Assembly (NCBI GenBank): GCA_963210315.1
Contig: OY723251.1
Location: 682,001-746,000, forward strand
Source: Rhynchopus euleeides
Lineage: Eukaryota > Euglenozoa > Diplonemea > Diplonemida > Diplonemidae
DNA length: 64,000 nucleotides
Direction of reading: 5' to 3'
This document shows positions 19,390 to 31,000 of this stretch, in pieces; the stretch's first letter is position 1, and the number at the start of each line of letters is the position of its first letter. The position numbers and the translations under genes were made by a program. The notes beneath the pieces are model-generated. The model did not search any database, had not been told where the DNA came from, and was given only the letters and a program-made list of their open reading frames with translations.

Positions 19390-22300
19390 CAAGGCTCTCG
19401 GGCCTCCGGAGGCGCCTCCGGAGGCCTCCGGAGGCCTCCGGAGGGCCTCCGGAGGCGAAAAAGTCAAAAAATAGATTGCCCATTTGGTGACACTTTTTTT
19501 TTTTTTTGGTACGGTGAAAAAATGAAAATAGAATACGATTTTTGGAATTTTTTGAAAGATTTTGCCCGGGGAGGCGCTAATCCGAATTATCTGGCAATAG
19601 TATTTGAGTAAATTGTGTCGTGAGGATTGTGACGATGATGGGTGGGGTGTTGTGGGGGAGGGGATGCTGCTTCGAAGACTGGCAAGGGAGGGTGGGGGGT
19701 GGGGGCTGGGTTCACCGTCCAACCTATTACCATGCTGCAGCACTCCGCTACCTCTTTGGAATCAGCCACCATTCTGTTCCGTCTTGCCCGTTTTTCATTT
19801 CCCGGTGGCGAGGTGAAGCAACCTGTTGTTCAAAAGCAATTGAAGATTGAAAAAAAAAGCAAAGGAATGGGGGTGAATCATGATGAGGCTCATCAAGAGT
19901 CACCAACTTGAACAGCAACGCCAAAAACTGGCCAAACAAGAAAGCAATTCAGGGCCTTTGCTGACCAAGAAAATCCACCATTAGTGTGTTTAAGTATTTC
20001 CTCCATATTTGCATTTGGGGAAATGGTGGAGATTGGCGGATTTTCCTGGCTTGCGAAGGCCCCAAGAAAGAGAAAGGCAAATCCAATGTCACCCCCCCCC
20101 CCTCCACAGCGAAGAGTTCTCCATAGGTTTTTTTACTCTGTCTGTTCTGTATGCACTTCAATTTTATCGACTCGTCTCGAGCAGCAGTGTGAAACCTACT
20201 ATTGTACATGGTGGCTCCTTCCACTCGTGGATGAAGTGAGCATTCTCTGCCAACCCCTCCGTGAACTGCGACACGCGCTTCACAGTCCAGGCGATCCTCT
20301 TCTCATCCTTCTCCTTGCCGCGCTTCATCGTTTCTGCATCCACGGAAAGATCCTGTTCGGGAGGAAAGTATGATGAGATAAAGCGAGTGATTTATGACGT
20401 TACTAATGTCACATTCTCCTACACGGTGAATGAAATAAGACAGAAATGCTTTCCGACAGAGTGCCGTACGCCATTCCTGTGTATAACTCGTAATACTAAT
20501 AGCCAGATATCGATGAGAAATTGAATATCAGTGCATGAAAACCCAAGGTTTGATTCAAGATGACCAAGACAAATACTTGCCGAAAATGAAAATGTCAGGG
20601 GGTCTTCGCTACAGGGCAGTGATCTGAGTAGGTACCGTACCAGGTACTACCCCCCGGTACCCCCCGGGACTTCGAAAATCCAGACTTGGGTCCCAGCCCA
20701 AAAATTTTCAGAAATTAGGAATTTCCGGATCAATTCCGGACAGTAGTGTGGTCATTTTGCTCTGGGAGATGAGTTTGGTTGGTCGCAAATTTTTTTGACC
20801 TCGGGTTCGAAGTACCCCCCCTCCATTTTTCATTTTGGGCTGGTCCACATTTCCTAAGGAAAATCGAAAAAAAATTGATTGGCCAAAAACTCATCTCCCA
20901 GAGCAAAGTGACCCCACCACGGTCCGGAAAAATTCCGGAAATGCAAATTTCGCGAAACTGAAAACGACCATTTTGGGGGTACCAGGGGGTACTACCCCCC
21001 GGTACCTGGTACGGTACCTACTCAGATCACTGTACAGGGTGACCGTCAGTGCGTTTTGGTGAATTCCCTGTTGAATTAGCTGAAAGCTGACGGAGAATGA
21101 CGGAGGATAACGGCCAGCGAAGACCCCCTCAAAGTCATTTCAAAAAGGGTAGAGTCTGGGCTGACTCTCTTCAATTGAATTACAAGTTCAAACAGAAACT
21201 TAAAAAGACCTGTATCGGATCTTTGCAAAGTGAGTCTCAAGACAGAAATCTGGTATAGTATACCAGTGATCTGAGTAGGTACCGTACCAGGTACCGGGGG
21301 GTAGTACCCCCTGGTACCCCCAAAATGGTCGTTTTCAGTTTCGCGAAATTTGCATTTCCGGCGTTTTTCAGAGCTGTGGTGGGGTCACTTTGCTCTGGGA
21401 GATGAGTTTTTGGCCAATCAAATTTTTTCCGATTTTCCTTAGGAAATGTGGACCAGCCCAAAATGAAAAATGGAGGGGGGGTACTTCGAACCTGAGGTCA
21501 AAAAAAATTTGCGACCAACCAAACTCATCTCCCAGAGCAAAATGACCACACTACTGGCCGGAATTGATCCGGAAATTCCTAATTTCTGATAATTTTTGGG
21601 CTGGGACCCAAGTCTGGATTTTCGAAGTCCCGGGGGGTACCGGGGGGTAGTACCTGGTACGGTACCTACTCAGATCACTGGGTATAGCCTGTATTTCCCT
21701 AAATAGGATCAAGACAGAAATCCAGTATGGCCTGTGGGGGTCTTCGCTACGGAGTGACCGTTAGAATAACGGCCAGCGAAGACCCCCTGTGTCGACTATC
21801 CTCAAGACAGAAATCTGGTATGGCCTGTGTTTCCCTAAATAGGATCAAGACAGAAATCCAGTATGGCCTGTGTCGACTATCCTCAAGACAGAAATCTGGT
21901 ATGGCCTGTGTTTCCCTAATTAGGATCAAGACAGAAATCCAGTATAGCCTGTGTCGGATTTTGAAATGGAATGCCGACAGTTTAACGTCATGTCGAGGAC
22001 GAATCGTCACAGAAATGAAGGGGTGGGCTGAGTTTCGGGATTTTTTTTCGGATTTCTGGGCCCGCACCCCAATTTTTTTTTGGCCGATTTTTTTTGGATT
22101 TTGGGCCCGCACCCCAATTTTTTTTGGCCGGATTTTTTTGGATTTTGGTCCCACACCCCAATTTTTTTTTGGCCGGATTTTTTTTGGATTTTGGGCCCGC
22201 ACCCCAATTTTTTTTTTGGCCGGATTTTTTTTGGGGTTTTTTCCCGTCTTCATTTGTTTGATTTTTGGGGCCGCATGGGGGATTCAGGGGCCAAAATATC

Positions 22301-22410
22301 AGTTTTTTTAGGATTTCGTTCGACAATGGACAGTTTCAGACCACTAGAATCCGAGTTTGGGGTCAGAATTTTTTTGGTCATCTTTTGGGTGAATTTTGGC
22401 TTTCTCGACC

Positions 22411-23526
22411 TTTTTTTTTAGGAGAGGGGGCCCGGTGCCTGCGCGGGTCCTGTCGTACTGTGGCTGCTTGGTGGGGCTAGCGCAGCAGGTTCTACTTTTG
22501 CTTCTACGGGCTCTTAGCACTGTAACATGAACTACACAAACAACAAAGCTCTAGGGCAAACAAACCGCGCACTGGCCGGGGTTGAGCTGCGTGGGGCTCC
22601 GTGCTGGCGGCATGAACAAGGGGCTGTAGGCAAGTCTACCATTCACAAGGGGCAGCCCGCTGGTGAGGGGAAAAGGGGGCGAGGTAAAGGGGGGGGAGAG
22701 GCGAAAGCGACTGACAGCGAGGGCGTGGACCGACTCCGCTGGCGCATTCACCGGAAGAAAGGGGAAGGGGGCACGGGGGTGGGGAACGGGAGGGGGGGGG
22801 GGGGGAGGGGCGAAAGGAAAGAGGGGGGTAGGGGGGGGGGGAGCCGACCTACGGCTATCTCGCTCCCCTGGCGGCCCTACTCCCCTGGCTCTGGGACCCC
22901 TGGGAACTCCGCTGCGAAGACCCCCGCGCCCCTGGCCGGCTCGCCCGCGCCCGCTTGCCTGCCCGCGCCCTCAGACGACAACAGACCACGTTGTACGCCT
23001 CCGCCTGTGAGGCCTTGTCATCCCCCAACTCGGCCCACCAAGCCTGAATGGCCCGGAGCGCCGCCTCCTGCTCCTCCTGCGGTCGGTGCACGTCGGGGCA
23101 GAACTGCTCCTCCCACTCCCCCACCGTCGTGGCCCCGTCGTCCTCATCCATCTCCTGACCACGCTGCGGCGATGCCGACTCCCGCTTCCGCTTCGGCTGC
23201 GACGACATCGAGGTGGCTGGTGCTTGCGCAGGGTTGGAGCCTTCCTCGGTGGCGGTCGGGTCGGAGCGGCCGGTGGCCGGGGCGCCGGTGGGTGCAGGAG
23301 GGGGATCACCTTCTCGTCGAGGGGGATCACCCTGGTCCTGCGGCTGCGGGACCCTCGCAGGCGGCTCCTCCGCGTCCCGAGGCCCCAGATCCATACAGGT
23401 CTCCCCCTGCTCCACGCATTCCCCACACGCCCTGCAATCGCAACCGAAACAACGCCAGTGTTCGACTGCGGTATCCACCGCCTCTGCACAGCGGATCCGC
23501 CCCAATTTGGGCCCGCGCCCCAATAC
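22411..23526 (-). mobile_element. Poly(A)-tailed retroposed insertion in G3
   Basis: 1,116 bp flanked by the 12-bp direct repeat GCTTTCTCGACC (22,399-22,410; 23,527-23,538). On the minus strand it ends in a run of nine A's directly at the duplication. This is the signature of target-primed reverse transcription: a LINE-type or processed mRNA copy. G1, G2 and G4 are uninterrupted here. The G-rich part at 22,760-22,850 is its 3' untranslated region. Confidence 0.8.
22855..23526 (-). pseudogene. Cys-rich protein frame in the retroposed copy (5'-truncated)
   Basis: The frame is open across the insertion start, so the true N-terminus is missing. It begins with a Cys-rich part (WRCFGCDCRACGECVEQGET), possibly metal-binding. 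A Pro/Glu-rich linker, a nuclear-localisation-like PKRKRES and an acidic segment follow. A helix (EEQEAALRAIQAWWAELGDD) leads to a basic Arg/Ser tail. The family is not recognised. It could be ORF1 of a LINE or a retrocopy of a host mRNA. Confidence 0.5.
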
Positions 23527-23808
23527 GCTTTCTCGACCAAAAAAAAATTTCTCCCGAAAAAAATCTCCCGAAATGGCCAAAAATTGGCCAAAAACCGTGT
23601 TTTGGACCAATTTTTCACCCTGTGCTCGACATGGTGGGTTCCTCCGGAGGCGCCTCCGGAGGCCTCCGGAGGACCTCCGGAGGCGGGTGGAGGCCTCCGG
23701 AGGAACCTCCGGAGGTTCCTCCGGAGGAGGCCATTTTAGCTCCTCCGGAGGCCTCCGGAGGCCGGAGGCCCGGAGGCGCCTCCGGAGGCCCGAGAGCCTT
23801 GGGCAGTG

Positions 23809-24358
23809 GTGTGTGTGTGTGGGGGTTGCGCGTGTTCCCCCCCACAGAAGAGTTATTCAGTCCACACCCCCGTCTTTTACTTGCTTTGTTGACGCCTCCC
23901 TCAAGGGCTGGGGTGGCGTCTTAATAGATTCCTTTACACAAGAAATGCAGGTCATTGGTGACTCGTGGACCGCAGCCGAGTCCCAGCTGCACATTAACAT
24001 TCTCGAGGCGATGGCCCTCAACAAAACAGTGCGAGCCCTTCCCCGGTCTGTGTGCGGGGGGGCTGTAGAGATCTGGGTCGACAATACGACCGTGGCAGCT
24101 GTTGTGCGCAAGCGGCTGTGTGCCGCCTGCCATCTTATTAACAAGTCCGTCCTGGAGGCGGTAGAATACCTCACAGCCCTCCAGGTTTTGTCTTTTTCCG
24201 TTGGATACGTCCACACCTCTGCCAATCCGGCAGATCTCCCTTCCCGTATCCCCCCCTCTTGCATTTCTTCTCCCGAAACCCGGGACCAGGTTTCACTTGC
24301 GGTGCGGCGCTTCTTCACTCGCGGTGGGGCAGGCGGAGACCTCGCCTCAACAGCCTGA
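23809..24358 (+). CDS. RNase H part of the DIRS2 RT-RNase H gene (3' part)
   Basis: Continuation of 18,230-19,389 after G3. RNase H acidic residues are visible in CFVDASLKGWGG (D), QLHINILEAMAL (E), IWVDNTTVAAVV (D) and HTSANPADLPSR (D). The stop lies within the right terminal repeat. The domain is intact; the gene is disabled only by the G3 insertion. Confidence 0.85.
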
Positions 24359-24508
24359 ATTGGCGGTTGTCGCGGGATCTCTTAACCCCTTCGCGTTGCA
24401 AGTGAGGAAAAGCTGAACCGGAAGTCCCCCTTCCTCCTTCCCATCAACACCCCCACTACCCATTGCCTTTGCCATTCTTGTCGTTGCGCACACACACCAC
24501 CAGGAGAA
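24345..24508 (-). repeat. Right inverted terminal repeat of DIRS2
   Basis: Reverse complement of 15,152-15,322. It overlaps the last codons of RNase H. Confidence 0.85.
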
Positions 24509-25733
24509 CTATAGCCGAGTCGACGTGTGTGTGCCCCCTGTCTGCGATAGCCGGCCAAGGTATGATTCCACACCACTGCCGCAACTCCCGGCAGACCGAT
24601 GGGGGGATCCGCACAGGGTCAGGCGGCCGAAGGACCGCCCGGTTCAAAAAATTAGTCACCCGGCGGAGGAACTTGATCCCAAACCAGAACCTCCCCGGGG
24701 ACACTCCCGAAATGGCGCTGGCGTGGAGCAACCTTCCACCCAGCGACTCCAGCTCACCAGCCGTCACCCTCTGCCAGTCCACGCTGTCCAGCTTCGCCAT
24801 CAGCCTGTCCGACGGAGACACGGTCTGGGCAGCGTGGTCGAATGCCACCCCGAGAAACTCGTAGACCGTCGCCGTGTCCACCGAGTCAGACGGCTTCCAT
24901 GTCGCAGCGCACGCCGCAGCCACCTTGTCCATCTGCCGCGTCGCCTCTTCGACACTGGTGCGGGGGCCGGTCAGACGCACGTTGTCGATCCAGACGTCGA
25001 CCCCCACCTCAGGCGCAGTGCAGAACTCCTGGCGGACGTAGTCCCGGTGCCCACCCACAACAGCAGCCAAAGTGTGCATCAGCTCGGGCGCACAACAGTG
25101 GCCCATGGGCAACCTCAGCAGCTCATACCAGTCCCCCGACTCGTCAGCGAAGCGAAAGAACCTCCGTGCAGGCGCAGGGATGGGGATCTGATAAAACCCG
25201 CACTTGAAATCCCGCGCCGACCCACACTCCGCAAACACCGCGTCGAGGTACCCCGAGATGTGCCCCAGGGGGACGTGTGCCGCGTAGGACTCCTCCAAGT
25301 TGTCGTTTGCCTGCTTGGTCCAGAGGATGAACCTCTGCCGCAACCCGGACGGCTTCTCCTCCATCACAGTAAAGGGCACGCACAGGGAGGGGCCCGGACC
25401 CGACGCAGGCCCAGCCACTCCGTTCTCCACCAGCAGCTCCGCATGCTTGTGTTGTAGATGCGAGGGGCGGGAGCGCCCGTCAGAGGGAGAAGGTGTAGAA
25501 GTGCCCGGCGGGGGTGCATCGGGGAACGTCAGCCGCCACACCTCGTCGAACCTGCGCCTCACAGTGGCGGTCATCCTCGCCCGCAGCGCCTCGACGTCCA
25601 TCTCCGCCACAGAAGACACATGCAGGGGCGCACGGCGCTCCTCCTCCGTCGCCGGCAGCCTCGACTGGTGCGCACGCCGCGTCACCGAGTGCAGCCCCCG
25701 CTGCTTGCGGCAAAAGGACTCAGGGTCGGCCAT
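24509..25733 (-). pseudogene. RT of truncated DIRS3 (lacks RNase H)
   Basis: Nearly identical to the DIRS2 RT: it starts MADPESFC at the TGATG overlap with YR, and has motif A ARDFKCGFYQIPIP, motif C DVWIDNVRLTG and GGRLLHASAISG. After RELRQW the sequence departs from DIRS2 (GIIPWPAIADRGH) and about 70 bp later runs into the outer end of the DIRS2 terminal repeat. No RNase H follows. The 3' part of the element is therefore missing. Confidence 0.8.
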
Positions 25734-26521
25734 CACAGATGCCGTGTCACCTCCTGCGTCCGCAGCGCCCTCGCCATCTCCGTGGGGCATCCCCCGTAGC
25801 GGATGGTGGTGCTGGAGAGGCCGCTCTCGCCGTGATGCTTCGCGAGGCGGCCCACCAGCATCTCCGACAGATCCGCTCCCGACGCGATGAGCCCGAAGAG
25901 GAAGGTGAGCGCCCCGCGCTTCACGCTGTGGCCCGAGTAGGCCTCCATCCCCGGTGTTGCCCGCCACATCGCCGTCACATCTGCCGTCGAAACCGCCGTC
26001 AGCCGCTCGAAGGGGCGCAGGCGCGTCACCAGCTCCGCGATGGAGGGGGTCAGGTCCCCGCATATCACCGTCCACTTTGAGGCTGTGAACGGGTTGGCCC
26101 GACGGCCCTTCGGGGAGGTGTGCCAGTCTATTATCACCTCCGTGGGCTGCACCGCGATGAACTGCTCCGACGAGAGGGTGCACACCTCCCCCCACCGGGC
26201 CGCGGTCTTCCACGCCGTCAGCGCCGCCAGTCGGAGATGCGGCTGTTGACACAGCGCCCACGCCACGAGTACCTCCTTCGGCATCGGCGTCGCCTGCTGC
26301 TGCGGAATGGCCCCCCCGGCCGCACGCAGCGCGCTTGCCAGGCTGAGGAGGGGCTGCTGGGCGAGGCCGAGGTGGCGCATCGTCCCGGAGAGCGCCTTTG
26401 CGTAGGCCAGCATCCCCTGCGGCGACACCCCTGTCGCCAGCACGAACAGCATGGCGGTGTCGGCGTCGACTTCTAGGCCGTGCTCGTTGGCCCATCGCAC
26501 CAGCCTTGCCCACAGGAGCTG
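25733..26521 (-). pseudogene. Tyrosine recombinase of DIRS3, N-terminally truncated
   Basis: It matches the DIRS2 YR from QLLWARLVRW onward and retains Arg (TAARWGEVCTL), HSVKRGALTF, LAKHHGESG and TTIRYGG. At 26,522 it is joined to a 25-bp piece of G sequence and then to inverted segment C, so the native start is gone. All catalytic residues remain. Confidence 0.8.
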
Positions 26522-26764
26522 CCGTGTAGGAGAATGTGACATTAGTTGGCCACAGTGGGCCTGCTCACTAGTCGGAGTTCCCAAGGTTCCTGCCCCCCTC
26601 TCCCCTCGGTTCCATGCCATCTCTCCCCTTCTCTATTCGGTCACAGGAATGTTGGCTTGCAGTCCGTATAATTCTTGGGTTTTACACACAACCCCCCACA
26701 CCTCAGGTAACGACAAGCTCCAACTTACTTTCTCCCACGGACTGCGCAAAGCCTTTCTCTTTTT
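26522..26764. other. Junction: 25-bp G filler plus inverted copy of DIRS2 segment C
   Basis: 26,522-26,546 is identical to a G-internal stretch (CTAATGTCACATTCTCCTAC at about 20,403). 26,544-26,764 is the reverse complement of about 16,160-16,365. It looks like repair-joined DNA between DIRS3 and DIRS4. Confidence 0.75.
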
Positions 26765-26803
26765 ACACTTCAGAGAAGCAGTCCGTGGGAGAACGCTCTT
26801 AAA

Positions 26804-27412
26804 ATGGAAGCGGTTACGCAGATGCTCGACAGGCTCCACCAGCGCGGAGTGACCGAGATTGTGTACGAGGTCAGAGCATCCCCACAGGATGGCGACGAAA
26901 TTGGGGGAGAGTACTCTCGCCACGCGGGGGTGCTGCGCAAAAACGACGACAACACGTACACCATCCTCTATACCCTGCCGTTAGAGGAACTCGATGAAGT
27001 CGAGCCCACGGGGTTGCAAGAATGCACCATCCCCGTGGTGGGGTTTGACTACGCCAACCTCAGATCGGTGCATGAATACGCGAGGAAGCAGACCAAGGCA
27101 CAACTCGACCTCATGAGAGAGTCGGTACTAGACCTCGCCAAGGCGGTCCGCGAAGGCGCCAAGCAGGCGGGGACTGGGGGGAAAGCGGGAGGTGAGGCCG
27201 GGGCGGCACAGGCGCAACCGGAGGGGAGCAGCCCCCCTGCCCAGGACCCCCCCAAGCTCCCGACAATCGGGAACCTGCAGTCGGCCCTCAGCCTGCCCAA
27301 CATGAGGCCGGCTTGCGTCTCCCAGTGGCAGGACTTTTTGAAGGCAGGAGGGGTGGCAGCGGCGCGGGAGATGATCCGGGACCTGAGGCTGCAGGGACAT
27401 CGAACAAGGTGA
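26804..27412 (+). CDS. Gag-like first protein of DIRS4
   Basis: 202 residues. The N-terminal ~110 look like a compact alpha/beta domain (IVYEVRASPQDGDEIGG, NTYTILYTLPLEEL, CTIPVVGFDYANL). A helix (KAQLDLMRESVLDLAKAV) is followed by a Gly/Ala/Pro linker and a C-terminal helical segment (SQWQDFLKAGGVAAAREM). No family is recognised. It is the first gene, 5 bp before the next ATG, so an assembly role is the likely one. Confidence 0.55.
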   Translation: MEAVTQMLDRLHQRGVTEIVYEVRASPQDGDEIGGEYSRHAGVLRKNDDNTYTILYTLPLEELDEVEPTGLQECTIPVVGFDYANLRSVHEYARKQTKAQLDLMRESVLDLAKAVREGAKQAGTGGKAGGEAGAAQAQPEGSSPPAQDPPKLPTIGNLQSALSLPNMRPACVSQWQDFLKAGGVAAAREMIRDLRLQGHRTR

Positions 27413-27417
27413 CCCAC

Positions 27418-27783
27418 ATGAGCACGTGGGTCGCCCTCGCGCAGGAGGCTGCTGAGCGGGGGTTCTGGTCCACGACAGTGACCCAGATGGGGAACCAGCT
27501 GCTGCACGAGCTGGTGGTGAATGAAGCGTGGAAACAACACAGGATCCCCCGGGCGCAGGTGGAGGCGGAGATGCGGACGGCCGACACGGAAGCATCCGCT
27601 GCTGACCGGGCCATCGCCAAGCTGGCGGGGCGTGCACGCACGACGAAGGGGGGAAAGGGGGGCAACGGTGGCCCTCCCCAGTCTTTTCCCCCCCCGAATC
27701 GGTATTCCCCCTACCCCCACCACACATTTCAGGGAAAGGGGGGAAAGGGGGGGAAACCCCGGGGCAACACCAACTGGAATTAA
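27418..27783 (+). CDS. Small second protein of DIRS4
   Basis: 121 residues from the ATG 5 bp after the previous stop. A helical N-terminus (WVALAQEAAERGFWSTTV, NQLLHELVVNEAW) is followed by a Gly/Lys/Pro tail with two GKGGKGG runs, probably nucleic-acid-binding. It resembles the helical part of the DIRS2 Gag-like frame. The role is inferred only. Confidence 0.55.
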   Translation: MSTWVALAQEAAERGFWSTTVTQMGNQLLHELVVNEAWKQHRIPRAQVEAEMRTADTEASAADRAIAKLAGRARTTKGGKGGNGGPPQSFPPPNRYSPYPHHTFQGKGGKGGKPRGNTNWN

Positions 27784-27806
27784 CACCGGCACTCGGCCAG
27801 GACATC

Positions 27807-28023
27807 ATGCAGGCACTCGGCCAAATCACGGCACTCTGCCAAAAACTGGGACAGGAAAGGCCCCCCCAACCCCCGACCCCCCCTCCCGCCCCCCAGAACA
27901 TCGTCCAGAACACTCTGTCGGAGGTGTACACGCAAGCTGCGCCGGCAAGGACCCGGGCCAGGGACGACCACACTCTGTGGGAAGCAAAGGAACGGCTGGA
28001 AGAAGTCATGAAAGAGAGCCTGG
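27807..28023 (+). CDS. YR of DIRS4, 5' part (split by G4)
   Basis: It begins MQALGQITALCQKLGQ, 24 bp after the previous stop. It has a Pro-rich linker and a helix (EAKERLEEVMKESLA). G4 interrupts it at 28,024. Taking out G4 plus one copy of agcctgg and joining to 31,665 gives one continuous 354-residue frame. Confidence 0.8.
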
Positions 28024-31000
28024 CAAGGCTCTCGGGCCTCCGGAGGCGCCTCCGGAGGCCTCCGGAGGGCCTCCGGAGGCGAAAAAGTCAAAAAATAGAT
28101 TGCCCATTTGGTGACACTTTTTTTTTTTTGGTACGGTGAAAAAATGAAAATAGAATACGATTTTTGGAATTTTTTGAAAGATTTTGCCCGGGGAGGCGCT
28201 AATCCGAATTATCTGGCAATAGTATTTGAGTAAATTGTGTCGTGAGGATTGTGACGATGATGGGTGGGGTGTTGTGGGGGAGGGGATGCTGCTTCGAAGA
28301 CTGGCAAGGGAGGGTGGGGGGTGGGGGCTGGGTTCACCGTCCAACCTATTACCATGCTGCAGCACTCCGCTACCTCTTTGGAATCAGCCACCATTCTGTT
28401 CCGTCTTGCCCGTTTTTCATTTCCCGGTGGCGAGGTGAAGCAACCTGTTGTTCAAAAGCAATTGAAGATTGAAAAAAAAGCAAAGGAATGGGGGTGAATC
28501 ATGATGAGGCTCATCAAGAGTCACCAACTTGAACAGCAACGCCAAAAACTGGCCAAACAAGAAAGCAATTCAGGGCCTTTGCTGACCAAGAAAATCCACC
28601 ATTGGGGGTCTTTGCTGGTCGACAAACTTCGACAAACTTCTACAGTTTTCAGCCAATTCAACAGGAAATGCACCAAAATGCACTGACGACCACCCCGTAG
28701 CGAAGACCCCCATTAGTGTGTTTAAGTATTTCCTCCATATTTGCATTTGGGGAAATGGTGGAGATTGGCGGATTTTCCTGGCTTGCGAAGGCCCCAAGAA
28801 AGAGAAAGGCAAATCCAATGTCACCCCCCCCCCCCCCCTCCACAGCGAAGAGTTCTCCATAGGTTTTTTTACTCTGTCTGTTCTGTATGCACTTCAATTT
28901 TATCGACTCGTCTCGAGCAGCAGTGTGAAACCTACTATTGTACATGGTGGCTCCTTCCACTCGTGGATGAAGTGAGCATTCTCTGCCAACCCCTCCGTGA
29001 ACTGCGACACGCGCTTCACAGTCCAGGCGATCCTCTTCTCATCCTTCTCCTTGCCGCGCTTCATCGTTTCTGCATCCACGGAAAGATCCTGTTCGGGAGG
29101 AAAGTATGATGAGATAAAGCGAGTGATTTATGACGTTACTAATGTCACATTCTCCTACACGGTGAATGAAATAAGACAGAAATGCTTTCCGACAGAGTGC
29201 CGTACGCCATTCCTGTGTATAACTCGTAATACTAATAGCCAGATATCGATGAGAAATTGAATATCAGTGCATGAAAACCCAAGGTTTGATTCAAGATGAC
29301 CAAGACAAATACTTGCCGAAAATGAAAATGTCAGGGGGTCTTCGCTACAGGGCAGTGATCTGAGTAGGTACCGTACCAGGTACTACCCCCCGGTACCCCC
29401 CGGGACTTCGAAAATCCAGACTTGGGTCCCAGCCCAAAAATTTTCAGAAATTAGGAATTTCCGGATCAATTCCGGACAGTAGTGTGGTCATTTTGCTCTG
29501 GGAGATGAGTTTGGTTGGTCGCAAATTTTTTTGACCTCGGGTTCGAAGTACCCCCCCTCCATTTTTCATTTTGGGCTGGTCCACATTTCCTAAGGAAAAT
29601 CGAAAAAAAATTGATTGGCCAAAAACTCATCTCCCAGAGCAAAGTGACCCCACCACGGTCCGGAAAAATTCCGGAAATGCAAATTTCGCGAAACTGAAAA
29701 CGACCATTTTGGGGGTACCAGGGGGTACTACCCCCCGGTACCTGGTACGGTACCTACTCAGATCACTGTACAGGGTGACCGTCAGTGCGTTTTGGTGAAT
29801 TCCCTGTTGAATTAGCTGAAAGCTGACGGAGAATGACGGAGGATAACGGCCAGCGAAGACCCCCTCAAAGTCATTTCAAAAAGGGTAGAGTCTGGGCTGA
29901 CTCTCTTCAATTGAATTACAAGTTCAAACAGAAACTTAAAAAGACCTGTATCGGATCTTTGCAAAGTGAGTCTCAAGACAGAAATCTGGTATAGTATACC
30001 AGTGATCTGAGTAGGTACCGTACCAGGTACCGGGGGGTAGTACCCCCTGGTACCCCCAAAATGGTCGTTTTCAGTTTCGCGAAATTTGCATTTCCGGCGT
30101 TTTTCAGAGCTGTGGTGGGGTCACTTTGCTCTGGGAGATGAGTTTTTGGCCAATCAAATTTTTTCCGATTTTCCTTAGGAAATGTGGACCAGCCCAAAAT
30201 GAAAAATGGAGGGGGGGTACTTCGAACCTGAGGTCAAAAAAAATTTGCGACCAACCAAACTCATCTCCCAGAGCAAAATGACCACACTACTGGCCGGAAT
30301 TGATCCGGAAATTCCTAATTTCTGATAATTTTTGGGCTGGGACCCAAGTCTGGATTTTCGAAGTCCCGGGGGTACCGGGGGGTAGTACCTGGTACGGTAC
30401 CTACTCAGATCACTGGGTATAGCCTGTATTTCCCTAAATAGGATCAAGACAGAAATCCAGTATGGCCTGTGGGGGTCTTCGCTACGGAGTGACCGTTAGA
30501 ATAACGGCCAGCGAAGACCCCCTGTGTCGACTATCCTCAAGACAGAAATCTGGTATGGCCTGTGTTTCCCTAAATAGGATCAAGACAGAAATCCAGTATG
30601 GCCTGTGTCGACTATCCTCAAGACAGAAATCTGGTATGGCCTGTGTTTCCCTAATTAGGATCAAGACAGAAATCCAGTATAGCCTGTGTCGGATTTTGAA
30701 ATGGAATGCCGACAGTTTAACGTCATGTCGAGGACGAATCGTCACAGAAATGAAGGGGTGGGCTGAGTTTCGGGATTTTTTTTCGGATTTCTGGGCCCGC
30801 ACCCCAATTTTTTTTGGCCGATTTTTTTTGGATTTTGGGCCCGCACCCCAATTTTTTTTGGCCGGATTTTTTTGGATTTTGGTCCCACACCCCAATTTTT
30901 TTTTGGCCGGATTTTTTTTGGATTTTGGGCCCGCACCCCAATTTTTTTTTGGCCGGATTTTTTTTGGGGTTTTTTCCCGTCTTCATTTGTTTGATTTTTG

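Larger units (their letters stand above)
19390..23801 (-). mobile_element. G element copy 3 (inverted), with a poly(A) insertion
   Basis: Ends CAAGGCTCTCGGG and CCCGAGAGCCTTG with the perfect 7-bp duplication ggcagtg (19,383-19,389; 23,802-23,808). It runs in the opposite sense to G1/G2. Without the 22,411-23,526 insert and its duplicated site it is about 3.3 kb, having lost one of the internal ~200-bp repeats. It is inserted in the DIRS2 RT gene. Confidence 0.9.
15145..24510 (+). mobile_element. DIRS2 retrotransposon, interrupted by G3
   Basis: Inverted terminal repeats of about 165-170 bp (15,152-15,322 and 24,345-24,508) begin TTCTCCTGGTGGTGTGTGTG. Between them, on the plus strand, lie a Gag-like frame, YR and RT-RNase H. 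G3 (19,390-23,801) splits the RT gene. The region 15,576-16,912 is internally duplicated. Inverted terminal repeats plus YR identify a DIRS-type element rather than an LTR type. Confidence 0.85.
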
